Below the pieces are notes generated by a model. The model was not told the origin of the DNA, did no database searches, and saw only the letters and a list, made by a program, of their open reading frames with translations. A program made the translations under genes and the position numbers. From contig CM071568.1 in the NCBI GenBank assembly GCA_036426205.1, positions 44,855,171 through 44,919,170 on the forward strand: a stretch of 64,000 nucleotides of DNA, given 5' to 3'. This document shows, in pieces, positions 45,995-57,242 of the stretch (position 1 is the stretch's first letter; each line of letters begins with the position of its first letter). Source of the stretch: Ascaphus truei (Eukaryota > Chordata > Amphibia > Anura > Ascaphidae).

Positions 45995-47446
45995 GTAGAA
46001 AGGGTAGAAAAGGACCCAATGTAGCACTCAAGTTCACCCTCTGGTGATAAGTGTGTGATTTAAAATATAAACTTTATTTAATACAACACATATATAAAAT
46101 TATGGGTGTTAAAATGACGTACTAGAGGTCATAGGATCATGATACTGACAGCCATAGGGCTCGGGATCAATATAATAGATGTGTCCTGTATGTATCAAGT
46201 ATCACACAGGAAACTAACAATTATCCTGATATAAACCTCTATGAGGGTGAATAGGTAGGGTGTACTCGGTAGGGTACTGTATCAACAAGTCACACTAGGC
46301 AGTGTGCACATAGATTAACACTGCATATGAGGAGGCGGAGGCTGTGCATAATGGATAGGTGGTTATGGTAGCTCAATAGCGATATACTCCAGTACATATC
46401 TAACGAGACTACACTTAGTACCAAGTAGAGAGCATTGACCCTAACAATATTCAGTTGAAAGAGGCTCTAAATGTCCATCGGGGCACTAGAAGTCTGTGTA
46501 ACAGCGCCGGCAGGACACCGCATCAACTCGCGGTCAGAAACATGAATGCAGAAGCAATTTCAGCCCTGCGCGTGCACGTGTGGGAACAGAGCCGACGCGC
46601 GCGTTTCGCGAGAGGCTTTCTCAAGGCGAAATGGTAAGAGTTAGGGTCAATGCTCTCTACTTGGTACTAAGTGTAGTCTCGTTAGATATGTGCTGGAGTA
46701 TATCGCTATTGAGCTACCATAACCACCTATCCATTATACACAGCCTCCGCCTCCTCATATGCAGTGTTAATCTATGTGCCAAGCTTACCTAACAAGGGTG
46801 CCCACCATCACACTTTAAGCACAGTGTTTACTATTACTATCTGTGACAGTGTCGCTGAGGTCACTACAGGGTACTATATCCCTATATTGTGAACCTCATG
46901 AGGTTACCTGAGGTCAGCTTCACACAAGCACTGTGCGCACATTCATTACTATTGAGGAGGATTTTTTCTGACTGCACATTGAGACCTACTGGTGCACAAT
47001 ATATTTGTTTCAGAGTACACCAATCACTACCAGTCACAATACTACCATTTATGGTTTATGCATACACTGCCTAGTGTGACTTGTTGATACAGTACCCTAC
47101 CGAGTACACCCTACCTATTCACCCTCATAGAGGTTTATATCAGGATAATTGTTTAGTTTCCTGTGTGATACTTGATACATACAGGACACCTCTATTATAT
47201 TGATCCTGAGCCCCATGGCTGTCAGTATCATGATCCTATGACCTCTAGTACGTCATTTTAACACCCATAATTTTATATATGTGTTGTATTAAATAAAGTT
47301 TATATTTTAAATCACACACTTATCACCAGAGGGTGAACTTGAGTGCTACACTGGGTCCTTTTCTACCCTTTCTACCTATTCAGTGTATACCCAGAGCACC
47401 GTTCACCGTTCATTTTCTATGAGGCAGCAGGGGCTCCCCTATTACC
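45995..47446. mobile_element. Palindromic foldback insertion C, 14-bp TSD
   Basis: It is inserted in the gypsy RNase H-integrase linker and flanked by TGAAATTGTAATTG at 45981-45994 and 47447-47460. The left arm (45995 to about 46450) starts GTAGAAAGGGTAGAAAAGG. The right arm is its complement in two blocks, 46636-46781 and 47067-47379, separated by 285 bp with no left-arm partner. A 67-bp single-copy tail (47380-47446) ends the element. The spacer holds a hammerhead-like motif at 46592-46627. The empty site would keep the gypsy frame, which confirms the boundaries. Confidence 0.9.
46592..46627 (-). ncRNA. Hammerhead-ribozyme-like motif in foldback C
   Basis: On the minus strand TTGAGAA (two transitions from CUGANGA) is followed by AGCCTCTCGC and GAAACGCGCGCGTCGG. 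Same layout as the motif at 25541-25580. Confidence 0.4.
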
Positions 47447-47460
47447 TGAAATTGTAATTG

Positions 47461-48726
47461 AACAGGGCGGCCAACCAGCGATGACCGGCCGCGTCGAGTT
47501 TGGCGGAGGTCATAATGTAGGTAAGTGGGTTATTGTCGGTCCGCACCTCGAACGATACACCGTATAAGTAATCCCGAAGCTTATCGACAATGGCCCATTT
47601 GAGGGCCAAGAACTCCAATTTGTGCACGGGTTAGTTCTGTTCACTGACCGTAAGGCTGCGGCTGATGTAAGCTACGGGTCGTAGTCCCTCTGGATATTTT
47701 TGATGTAACACCGCCCCATGTCCACTCAGGCTAGCATCCACATGCAATATATATGGCTGTTCGGGGTTTGCATAGGCCAACACGGGGGCCACGGTTAAAC
47801 TCTGTTTCAGGTCCTTGAAGGCATTTTCGCACTCTGTTGTCCATTTGTCCCTGAAGGGTTGTCGTGCAGGCGTAGCCTTCCGGCCGGTGCCTTCCAGGTA
47901 TATCTTGAGGAGGCCGTTGAGGGCTTTGGCCCGTCGGGAGTACCCCTCCACAAATCTGCGATAGTATCCGCAGAACCCCAGGAATGATCGCAACTCCCCC
48001 ACATTGTCAGGTCGGGGCCAATTGACGACGGCTTCTATTTTGGCTGGGTCCGTGGCGATTCCCTCAGCGGACACTATGTGGCCAACGTAAGTCACCGATG
48101 TCCGGCAGAACCTGCATTTGTCTAATGAGAGTTTGAGTCCTTCTTGAGCTAATCGGTCGAGCACCTTCAGGAGTCGGGCCTCGTGTTCCTCCAGGGTTCT
48201 TCTGAAGACTATGATGTCATCTAAATATACTAGGATTTCTCAGGGGTTCAGGTCCCCTAAGGTCTTCTCCATTAGCCGCTGGAAGGTGGTGGGAGCACCA
48301 CATATGCCTTGGGGCATACGGGTGAATTGGTAGAACCCTAATGGGCAAATGAACGCCGTTTTCTCTTGATCCTCATGACTCATAGGTACCTGATAATACC
48401 CGGACCGGAGGTCCAGTACACTGAACCATTTACTTCCATGTAGCGCGTCCAGGATTTCTTCTATGCGGGGAAGATTGTACTGTTCGATTGTTGAGTGTCC
48501 TGTAATCTACACATAACCTCACCGTCCTATTCTTCTTTCGCACTACCACTATGGGCGAGGCGTAAGGGCTTCCGGCTTCTTCCATCTCATGGAGGGCCGC
48601 TCGTACATCTTCTATGTCCCTAGGAGCGAGCCGACGGGAACGTTCCCTGAAGGGCTTGGTATCAGTCATCCGAATGGTATGTAGGGCGTGTCGGCTATAC
48701 CCCACATCCATCTCTCCTGTGGCCAA
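47461..48726 (-). pseudogene. Gypsy reverse transcriptase and RNase H, broken
   Basis: On the minus strand are RT fragments with GSPYASPIVVVRKKN and RLCVDYRTLNNRT (48726-48430), the palm YLDD encoded at 48227-48216, then LDKCRFCRTSVTYVGHIVS and FLGFCGYYRRFVEGYS (48164-47631). RNase H follows with YILHVDASLSGHGAVL and EVRTDNNPLTYIM (to 47461). A stop just before the palm and one near 47630 interrupt it. Typical Ty3/gypsy; clade not resolved. Confidence 0.88.
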
Positions 48727-49252
48727 TCCCGAAATTCCGGTACTAGCCGGTATCCTCGGCGGACATCTTCGGGCGTGCTTTCTAGAGAAAAGAGTTGTTC
48801 TTCGCCTACTCGTTCAGCATAGGCACACCAGGCGGGTATTCTCTGCGTTTCTCCCGGCAAGGGCCGGGTCAGCCCGGCTCGGCCGCAGAACAGTAGTCCG
48901 TGGTCCTCCAAGGGGGCCGGAGGGGAATCTGGATCCACCTGGACAAGTTGTAGCTGTAGGCTGGACATGGGTAGTTCATTAGTTTCGTATAGATAGGCCC
49001 GGAAGACGGCTTGAATAATGTCCGCATTCGTACCTAGGATGATTGGATACTTAGGTGTCTCTTTGGGTTCTGGGCACACCAAGGCGCCCTCCTTCATGGG
49101 ATGAGACTTCCCAGTGTTGAGCTGTTGTATCTCCAGATCCACAGTCACTATGCCATCAATGGGGTAGTCGTCATTGCTCAACCCTCTTACTTTGATATGC
49201 CCGGCCGATTTCAGAGGACGCTTCTGGAGGTGTCGATCATAGAATCCTCGAT
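48727..49252 (-). pseudogene. Gypsy protease C-terminal half and linker; gag absent
   Basis: The minus-strand frame has IDGIVTVDLEIQQL and YPIILGTNADII, the latter matching the conserved hydrophobic-Gly helix near the end of retropepsins. The catalytic Asp-Ser/Thr-Gly half is missing, because the sequence joins the truncated 5' LTR at 49252/49253. So gag, the primer binding site and the protease active site were deleted together. Confidence 0.75.
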
Positions 49253-50135
49253 TTACTTATAGCAACCGTCAGCATAATCAACAGGTGCCCCCTTCCTAGA
49301 GGAGGCACTACTAACAGCGTCCTGTGAGCGCTCACTCTACCTCTCCCTTCACCGGGTGATCCCACCCCGTGTCCAGTTCCCTCCTGAGATACGTTCCCCA
49401 CCCCCACGTGAATCAATGAATGTATGAGTGTGTGACTGCGCAGCCACCGTGTCCCGGAGTGAGTAATGGTACTGTTGGTGCACTTGAAGTTTACCTGCCG
49501 GGCACTCCTGTACCCGGTGCTGCAACTATCTTCACAAAGGATCGGCGTGGGCGTAGATTACGTCACCCGTAGGTGTCCGGGGCGATCCCACCCAGACACG
49601 CGGCTACTTGGCAGCGGGGCCTGGTCCCAAGCCTCCCGCTGATTTAGAACTGTCCCGTAACTATCGTCGCACAGTAAGGAGATCAGGAGCCTGACTATGG
49701 CCAGTCCCTAGCTCCACTGCACTCTAATGGGGGTCAGGGCCTATCTGGGCCTGGGGCATGCGGCCTAGGTAGGGGGCGGCTGCCTCCCTACTCCGGAGCT
49801 CCTTCTCCTTCCTCCACCAGCTAGCTCTGACTCCTCGTGCGCGCCACCACTTCCTAAACTCGTACCTCATTGGTCCTGCCGTGTCACGGGGAGCCGCGGG
49901 GGCTGCTGGGACCCGACGTCCCCTAACTCCCCTCCTCCCTGAGCTCTCCTCCTTCGCGGGTTTCTGACACCCTGCCCTGCGCATGCGCAACCTCCAGCCG
50001 GACCAGGTATGCGCCAGCTCCACCTTTAACATGGCAGCTCCCTAACGCGGAACCTCCGTTATTGGAGCGTTCCCTAGGTGCAACACCCCCCTCCCGTAAC
50101 ATCAAAAAAAAGGGTGAATGGGGGTCCCGGCTACA
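49253..50135 (-). mobile_element. Gypsy provirus 5' LTR, truncated (883 bp)
   Basis: Matches 43013-43895 closely and ends CCCGGCTACA followed by the TSD GTTC. The first 223 plus-strand bases of the LTR (its 3' end in element orientation) are missing. The abrupt join to protease marks a deletion. Confidence 0.9.
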
Positions 50136-50871
50136 GTTCTATAAAATTGTAACTATTTGGGATGCTGATACCATTAGTTGGATCTGTATGAGAGCCCCTA
50201 GCTTCTGTTTCAGGAGACTTCAGGGCCTGATTTAATCCATATCTGTTGACAGGACATTTAAAGGGGAAGTTCCTTCTAGAACCAAAGTGAATTAATAATC
50301 AAAACATTTGTTAGATTAAATGTAGAAGACTGATGCCTTTAAAAATAGGAAGGGAACAAATATTATTATTTTTTTTTAATGTAATGTTTTCACAGTAATA
50401 AAATGTTTCAGAGGACTTTTATCTTCATTTATTTTGTGGAAAGACTGTTTGTCAGCTCTTACATCTGTGAGCAAATTGCTAATCTGCACATGTTTTACCT
50501 TGGTTAATGTTGACATCAGAAATACTTGGCACACATCAAACAGATAAAGGGGAGGGGCATTGCGAATCTGATAAAATGAACATTTCATAGAATCTGTTAA
50601 AGAAAAGTCAAATTTTGAAAAAAATGTAGGCAGTGATATGCTTTATGGGCTGCATTTAATCAAGCAATGTCTGGCTATTAAATAAACTTAGAGCGGTTCC
50701 CGGCGTTTTACTATATTTTCTTTATTTGATTCCTTTAGCTTATGTTTGTTTTATATATCATTCATCTTGCACTATGTACTTTGTCATTGTACTCTAGCAT
50801 ATATATCGACACTAGCCAATCATCTTCTCAACATGCTCTAAACCTGTTTTGCGCTTGTTCTGGTATTTTAG

Positions 50872-50986
50872 CTACACCGAGTGTTTGGAAGTGGCGTGCC
50901 ATCATTCCCACCAAAGTTTTTTTTGGCACAGACCAAGGCCATGGCTGATGAAAGAAGGTTACAACTGGAGAAATACCTGCAAGAAC
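50872..50986 (+). CDS. snx31: snx31 exon 3 (PX domain)
   Basis: Codes for LHRVFGSGVPSFPPKFF and MADERRLQLEKYLQE, matching human SNX31 (FPPKYY, MADERRDQLEQYLQ). It includes the proline-rich PX loop and the following helix. Acceptor TATTTTAG at 50871, donor GTAAAT at 50987; 38 codons plus one base, which pairs with the two bases at the start of exon 4. Confidence 0.93.
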
Positions 50987-51569
50987 GTAAATGCATTATT
51001 TAATTTTGTGCATTTTATTCTGACATTTTTTTTATTTTAAAAATGAATGTTTTCTATGTTTTATATCAAAATATATCTTACTTGGCTTTTTCCAGTCTGT
51101 CCCAAATGTTATAAATTCTTACACTGTTTAATCTGCTTCCTTTTCTGTATTGTCTGTCCTTGTATAAATGTAGAAAAAAGGAAAAAGGTAATCCCTATAA
51201 TGCTTGCACTCAACCTCTTATTTTTACTAAAAGAGGTGTAAAAATTCACCGCCACTGATGTATCTTTTATTTTGCACAATTTGTCTTAAAACCTATATTC
51301 AAATAAGCGTATCAAATCAGTTCTATATGTAAGTGGGACTGATTTGACAATAATGCCTAGGATAATTCATATATATCTTGGTAGCCACACACATAAGTGA
51401 AGATAATAAACGTTAGTGTTAGAGAAATTGTGTAGTGTATACCGTGAATCCCCAAATTTAATAAAGTGTACTATTAATGTGCAAACATATCATGGTGTGC
51501 AAATAGTGATAAACAGTGAAAGATATTAAATAAAATAATAAAGATAGTGGTGTGTGGGGTTATTTGTTC

Positions 51570-51860
51570 CTGTCTCCGAAGTACGGAGTTGACGCTGGCT
51601 ACAGTTTCAATAAACAAAAAATTCGTTTTTTGAAGCTGCAGCAGCGTCACTGTGACCTCGGCAGCCAATGAAATCATTCTTGAGAATGATTTCAAGACTA
51701 CAACTTGGATCCCTAACCTCAGGTCTGTAGCCCCCTCCCCGCCTCCTGAACTCCTGAAAAAGTCTGCTGGGAGGATGAACACACATCGCCCAGCAGACTG
51801 CCACCCGCCCTCACGAACGCCTGCCCTCCAACTCCTGCCTCTGGCACCCTGAACGAGGCC
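51570..51860. mobile_element. MITE, AGGCCTCG family, copy 3 (one end lost)
   Basis: The right terminus GCACCCTGAACGAGGCC is intact and followed by TA. The interior matches the copy at 13149-13534, including CATTCTTGAGAATGA. The left terminus is absent; homology starts at TGTCTCCGAAG. Confidence 0.8.
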
Positions 51861-52069
51861 TAAAACATCAACCTGGTGCCCCTGCATCACAAAAATGATA
51901 CATTCCTGTAGTAACCATTCCATAGGGCGCTCGTGCATCCTTTGACTTAAATAGAAGTTAATGACAAAACGGGAGCGAGAAAGCGTATCGGCACTTGATG
52001 CGTGTCCCCCTTTTGTAAAGGCAGCAGTTGTATAGTATATGGAAAGTGCATGCAGGACTATGTTTAGAT

Positions 52070-52251
52070 CAGATGTGCGCAACTCCAGTCCTCAAGCCCC
52101 CACAACAGGTCTTGTTTTCAAGATATCCCTGCTTCACCACAGGTGTCTCAGTCTTTTGACTGAGCCATCTGTGCTGAAGCAGGGATAACCTGACAACCTG
52201 ACCTGTTGGGGGGGGGGGGGGAGGCTTGAGTACTGGAGTTGAACACTCCTG
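52070..52251. mobile_element. hAT MITE with 8-bp TSD
   Basis: Palindromic element starting CAGATGTGCGCAACTCCAGT and ending ACTGGAGTTGAACACTCCTG, flanked by GTTTAGAT at 52062-52069 and 52252-52259. Same family as 61520-61704 and 62574-62716, all with CAACTCCAGTCCTC termini. Non-coding. Confidence 0.88.
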
Positions 52252-52657
52252 GTTTAGATGCTGTACCAGCAATGGGTTGGCGCGTGTGTTCTAGAGGGAG
52301 TGAAAGATTGCAGTGGTACTCAGACATTTTATATTTAATATGCCTGCCCCTTTCCTTTTCTTCTTTCATCACCATCACACACATTGTTCTGGAATTATCC
52401 ACAGTAGTTTGAGACATTTTTCATGTGGGGTTGCTTTCAAATGGTCATCGTGAGACTTCCTAAACTATGTTATGACTTAAAAGTCCTGAAAAAAAATTTA
52501 TTTTATTTTTTTGCATTGAATGTTTTCTATCTAAATTTGCTAAAAATATTCAACCGAGAAAAGCCAGGTGGTCTTCTTCTTTTTCTTCTTCTACTCATAC
52601 AAAACAGAATTTGTTTTTTAAGCAGAAACTATTAAAAACATTTTATTTTTCTGTCAG

Positions 52658-52722
52658 TTGTTTCAGATCCAAGTGTTTCAAGCAGTGAGATCTTCATAGA
52701 GTTTTTCAAGAAATTACAGCTG
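52658..52722 (+). CDS. snx31: snx31 exon 4 (end of PX domain)
   Basis: Codes for a residue split with exon 3, then VSDPSVSSSEIFIEFFKKLQ and Leu. It aligns without gaps to human SNX31 (MDPNVLRSDVFVEFLKLAQL). The acceptor is TTTTTCTGTCAG at 52657. A second in-frame AG nine bases on (TTGTTTCAG, ending 52666) could be used instead and would drop three codons. Donor GTAATT. Confidence 0.92.
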
Positions 52723-52941
52723 GTAATTGCTTTTCTTTATTTTCTCCTCCTCCTCCAGGCCGCTTCGGAGAATTAGTTCATTAAAAAAAATGTAGAGAAT
52801 AGCATAATACTTTAAGTAGGTTGATTTTCATTTCTAATGTTTTAAAAATGATGGCACATTAAAGAACCCACGTAAATCAGCCATTCCATTCCCTCGCTTA
52901 CCAGGTCCATCCAAAGAGAGCACCCAATGGTTCCCCTGTAC

Positions 52942-53020
52942 GTGTGTGTGGTGTGTGGTGTGTGGTGTGTGGTGTGTGGTGTGTGGTGTGTGGTGTGTGG
53001 TGTGTGGTGTGTGGTGTGTG
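52942..53020. repeat. GTGTGTG microsatellite (TGTGGTG units)
   Basis: About ten GTGTGTG-type 7-base units in tandem. Confidence 0.9.
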
Positions 53021-53025
53021 TTTTT

Positions 53026-53236
53026 TACTTTATTTCTTTATAAAATGTTTTACCAGGAAGTAATACATTGTTACCTCTCGTTTTCAAGTATGTCCTGGGC
53101 ACAGAGTTATGATGACAAATACATGGTTACAAATACATAGTTACATTAAGTGAGCAAGGTTATACATTATATACAAGACATTGCATGCACAGTTAAAGAT
53201 AATATATGTTATAGGCGTATGTAACAGTTACAAGTT
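53026..53236 (-). mobile_element. LINE 3' tail (same family as 21340-23960)
   Basis: Matches the 3' UTR of the LINE, including ACCAGGAAGTAATACATTG and TTATACATTATATACAAGAC, in minus orientation and 5' truncated. It lies about 50 bp before snx31 exon 5. Confidence 0.85.
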
Positions 53237-53287
53237 ACTGTTATGGTCTGTTTCACCTGAAATGTGCTTTTTTGTTTCTTTTAACAG

Positions 53288-53398
53288 GAAACCTACAAGA
53301 TGCCCTCAATCAAGATTATATTAAACGTTTATTTGCCAAATGGCGAACAGATCAAAGTTGACGCTCAGACATCGGACACTGCTGAGCGAGTGCTGGAG
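53288..53398 (+). CDS. snx31: snx31 exon 5 (FERM F1 start)
   Basis: 37 codons in phase 0, starting ETYKMPSIKIILNVYLPNGE and ending TSDTAERVLE. Human SNX31 has LPNEQ and the identical TSDTAERVLE. This starts the F1 ubiquitin-like lobe of the atypical FERM module. Acceptor CTTTTAACAG at 53287; donor GTAACT. Confidence 0.95.
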
Positions 53399-53607
53399 GT
53401 AACTTCATCTCTGTAACTCGCCTGGTTGTCATTCAGTTTCCGTGTGGCCCCACTTTGTCAGGTTATTATAATATATTTTTTTTTTATTGATCTTAATCAT
53501 AAAATGGTCCATTGCTTTATAGAAACCATTCTATAATGATTGATTTGTGTTCTGTGCTTTTGTTATAAGAAGAGAAAATGAGACTTCTATTCGGAAGTTG
53601 ACGTTTG

Positions 53608-53853
53608 AGGCTGAGTCCACGCTGACACGCGCGCACACACACACACGCACGCGCGCGATGCGTCTGTGGGTATGCACGTGCACACACGCTCACCGGCGCT
53701 CAGCGCTTATGTAAATACATTTTTTTAACTTTCCCGCTTGCTCAACTATTCGGCAATGCCGCCCCCTCTCCCCCCCCCCCCCCCCCCGTAGGCACGTGAG
53801 CAGACGCAGGACACCCGGCTCGCATGCTTTGAGCGCCAGCGGGGACTCAGCCT
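53608..53853. mobile_element. Probable MITE, AGGCTGAGTCCA family, copy 2
   Basis: Left AGGCTGAGTCCACGCTG and right CAGCGGGGACTCAGCCT are near-complements around a CG-rich core with a CA tract and a C-run. Relative of 14441-14804. Confidence 0.65.
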
Positions 53854-54659
53854 TAAAAAAGGCCGTGTTTGTACAGTGTCACAATGCACCATGACCATTT
53901 CACCACTTGAGGGAGATGATGTACTGTATAAAGGAAGCATTTTCTTTTAAAGGGGCAATTTCCCCTGAATTGTGTGATTTAAAAACTTTATCAAGCACAA
54001 ACTCGTACAGCATCAGGTGAATAATGTGCTTGTGATAAGTGAAGTGTCATTAACTATTATATCCCATATGGTATAACAAAGTGCTCATATGCCAGGTGCT
54101 GCCAAATACCTGCGGCTTTCCAACCGCAATAAAACAAGGTGCAACAGATGGGTATCCGCGGCGCAAACTGGGTGAAGAAGTGAGATTATAAGTAGTGACA
54201 CTGTAACTGTGCAATTTATAATGAAGACCAAACCATATCACTGATCTCCTCCTACAGCAGTTTCCTCCATGGCGTCATAGTAATGGATCACATATTCTTG
54301 TATGTGGAAAACCCTCATGCAGAGAAAAACATATATAGAAACGCAATGGTGCAATAACGTTTTAGTATATAGTCACATGCAACACAGAGGGGAAAGGAAA
54401 CGCTCACACTTTCCCCACTGCTTAAAAAAGTCGCTCACAGTCTCCCCTGAATGCCTACTATTATTTTTGTATATTTCTTCTCTATACTGCACAGTAGGCT
54501 GTAACCTCTCTTCCTGTTGTTTCTCTGTTCACTCATTTTATTTATTATATTCCTAAAAAAAATTATACCAAAACCTTGAATTAGTATGACTGCCAATCCG
54601 CTCTCACTGTACAGTATATCACTAATAGACCTCAGAGAACCACAGATTAGTAAAGTATG

Positions 54660-55385
54660 TGTAACCCCTCTTTCGCTAGGCAAACTGGTACCTGTTGCTG
54701 AGGTGGGGCCCCAAGTCCTTTATAACTAAATGATATGCCAAACGTGCCTTGAGGTCAGACAATGGGAAACAACTACAATGCGAGTGTGATATAATCTATT
54801 TTTATATATCTATCTATGTCCTTGTGATCCTTAAAGGATCACCACAGTCATGTTACAGCACATCAACATAACATTACACATACAGTAAAAGGTGCACGGG
54901 TGAATGTCAAAGAGAATACGGCCACCCAATCCTCGGTATCTAGGCCTGTGTGACCGTGCCGGAACACCATTGGAGCTCTCTAATAGAACAACGTGGCAGG
55001 CCTGTACGTCACAAAATACATCAGTACCACTTTAACTGCAACCGTGGAGGGTCCCTTCCGACAGTGCTTCCCGGCGATGATCTGCTGGGCCTCTCTCACT
55101 CTGTACTCCTTTCCCTCCAGTCAATGTCCGCTCTGTCTTAACGGGACACAGACTGGCCTCGGGTCATACTCGATCGAGCCTGAACTCATCAAGGCTCGTG
55201 CAGATCTAACTCGCGTGCCTTGCCAACCCCTCTTAAAGGCTTCTCTCTGCTCAGTCCCGCCTCTTCCACAGCCTTAGTTATTGGCTGATCTTATGTCCAT
55301 CATAAGTCACATGTCCATGGTGCAATGGCAAGGAACCTGACGAGGGGCAGTGAGTGTGTTGCTTACATTACCCAGGGTGGTTAAA
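54660..55385. mobile_element. Probable solo LTR, 726 bp, TSD TATG
   Basis: Starts TGTAACCCCTC and ends GGTGGTTAAA (expected GGTTACA, one difference), flanked by TATG at 54656-54659 and 55386-55389. The interior looks like other gypsy LTRs here. Less certain than 37330-38240 because the right end lacks CA. Confidence 0.5.
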
Positions 55386-55389
55386 TATG

Positions 55390-57072
55390 TATGAATAAAA
55401 AATATGTATACTAGAAATGTTGATAGCAGACGAGGAGCATTAACCTATCAGTCAACCAGACCCATATTTTTAGGGCTGTTTAGTCCTCGTGCTGTTCTTT
55501 GTGGTATTTTGTTTTCCTACTTTTTTTTAAAATATGATGGTGGCAGAACTTTGAATCTACTTAAATGGAGCCTTATTGGTTTGGTCTGGCTCAAGCACTA
55601 CTGTATCAGAGGAGTTTATCTTCTATCTTTTTGAAGCTTCAATAAAACATGCATCATGGATACTGGTAAATACTCAAGGCGGGGAAAATACGACCTATGC
55701 TATAGTTGTATTTGGAATCCTTGACAGAGTGAATAACACTTATTTTCCTGGGAGATCCAATCTCTCCTAGCTAATTCCAGTGAGACAGATACTTGTCTTT
55801 GTACTTGGTTCTTGGGAGTGCCTGTAACCACGTTTAAGTCAAACATACGCTATGTTAGCCTGCTTTTACTACTTGGACCTGCTGTGTTTGTGAAATGAAT
55901 AAATGAAATCCCATTAGTTCAGTGTTCTCCAACATGGGGTGTCCTAGGTACATAAAAGGGGGGAGGGGTGGGGGAGTTGTTTTAAAGTATTAGGAGGGAC
56001 ATGCATGCAGGGAGATGCAGAAAGACCTAGAATGACAGAGTGACTAGTTCCTTGCACCAATAAAATCCTACGAAGGCAATATTTAGTCTCAAATGGGATT
56101 GTGGGGGATTCTAACCTTGGTCATCTTGTACTGAATACAAATTGGCAGACCCAAAGGCAAAATAATTGCGTACTACTTGATCTGCTTGGCCCTGGGTGTA
56201 AAAAGGTTATATTGTAATATTTTCGGGAATTTCCTCATTGTTTTCGTGGCTGTATGCATTTTTTGTATTTTAAACAGTCTGTTTGCTAGTAATGTAGCTA
56301 TGAATTATTTGCATACCTCTATTCCACATAACAGGCCTGTGGGTAAAGGGGTGCTTCTTTAGGATTCTGAGTATTTATACAACCTAGTTTCTCAGCTAAA
56401 ACCTGGTGAGCAAGCCAAGCTGGTTTTTTTTTTTTTATTTGTTAGTATTTGCAGTGGAGCATAGAAAGCACAAGTGAAACATGGTATAATGTGACCTGCC
56501 AAGTATCTGTTGAAATAATGCCTAAAACAGTGGGTTCAAATGTGGGACGCTTTGGCTGCATCTAGGAAAGCTGGGCTTTCATTAGTCGCAACATATCCTG
56601 CGCTTCTCGGCGTGATCCAGTGCGGTCATTTCTTAACATTACGTTTTTAAAGAATGAAATGCTTGAGTCTATTGTTTTTATAAAATCATCTTTTATACTA
56701 TCCAGTCGATCTGTACTATGGAGCATGCGCTTTCTTTTTGCATCTTATATTTTCTTGGAACCTGGAACTCCCTTTGGAAGCTGCTACCTCTCTGAGCCAA
56801 CTCAATAAAGGATATTGACAGAATCTCACAATATCACTGATGACTAAATAATAAATGTGATAGTCTTTCTGGTAATCATTCAACTAGTAGCATTACAGCA
56901 AGTGTATGTATATATGTAATATTTATAAGATCGCATATCAGTTGTTGTTTAAACTCTGTAATCAAGTTTTTTCACACTATTTGTCACCACTGATATAGAA
57001 GTGAGCACCGTAGCACTGATATTCACTTTTTGTATGGTTGTAAATATGATTATTCTTTTGCTTTTGTTTCAG
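55390..57072 (+). other. snx31: snx31 intron 5, right part
   Basis: AT-rich sequence with no transposon ends or exons that I recognise. Confidence 0.5.
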
Positions 57073-57163
57073 CTTGCATTGTACAAATTAAATTTGTCCA
57101 GAGAACTAATGGAATTTTTCAGCTTTTTTCTTACTCGCAGAGAAAGCAATGGGACTTACACTG
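57073..57163 (+). CDS. snx31: snx31 exon 6 (FERM F1)
   Basis: Codes for LALYKLNLSRELMEFFSFFL and TRRESNGTYT. Human SNX31 has HKIGLCRELLGYFGLFLIR. Acceptor TTTTGTTTCAG at 57072, donor GTATGT; 30 codons plus one base, completed by exon 7. Confidence 0.93.
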
Positions 57164-57242
57164 GTATGTTCAATGTTTTGTATTTAGTATTGATTTTTTA
57201 TTTTTTCTACATCCAAAATTAATTTGGTGTAATGTTAAAGAA

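Larger units (their letters stand above)
40790..50871 (+). other. snx31: snx31 intron 2, with gypsy provirus
   Basis: This 10-kb intron holds two GT/CA runs, a TTAA-flanked MITE, an interspersed frog-type repeat and a 7.3-kb gypsy provirus with a palindromic insertion. About 41130-41980 and 50140-50870 show nothing recognised. Confidence 0.8.
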
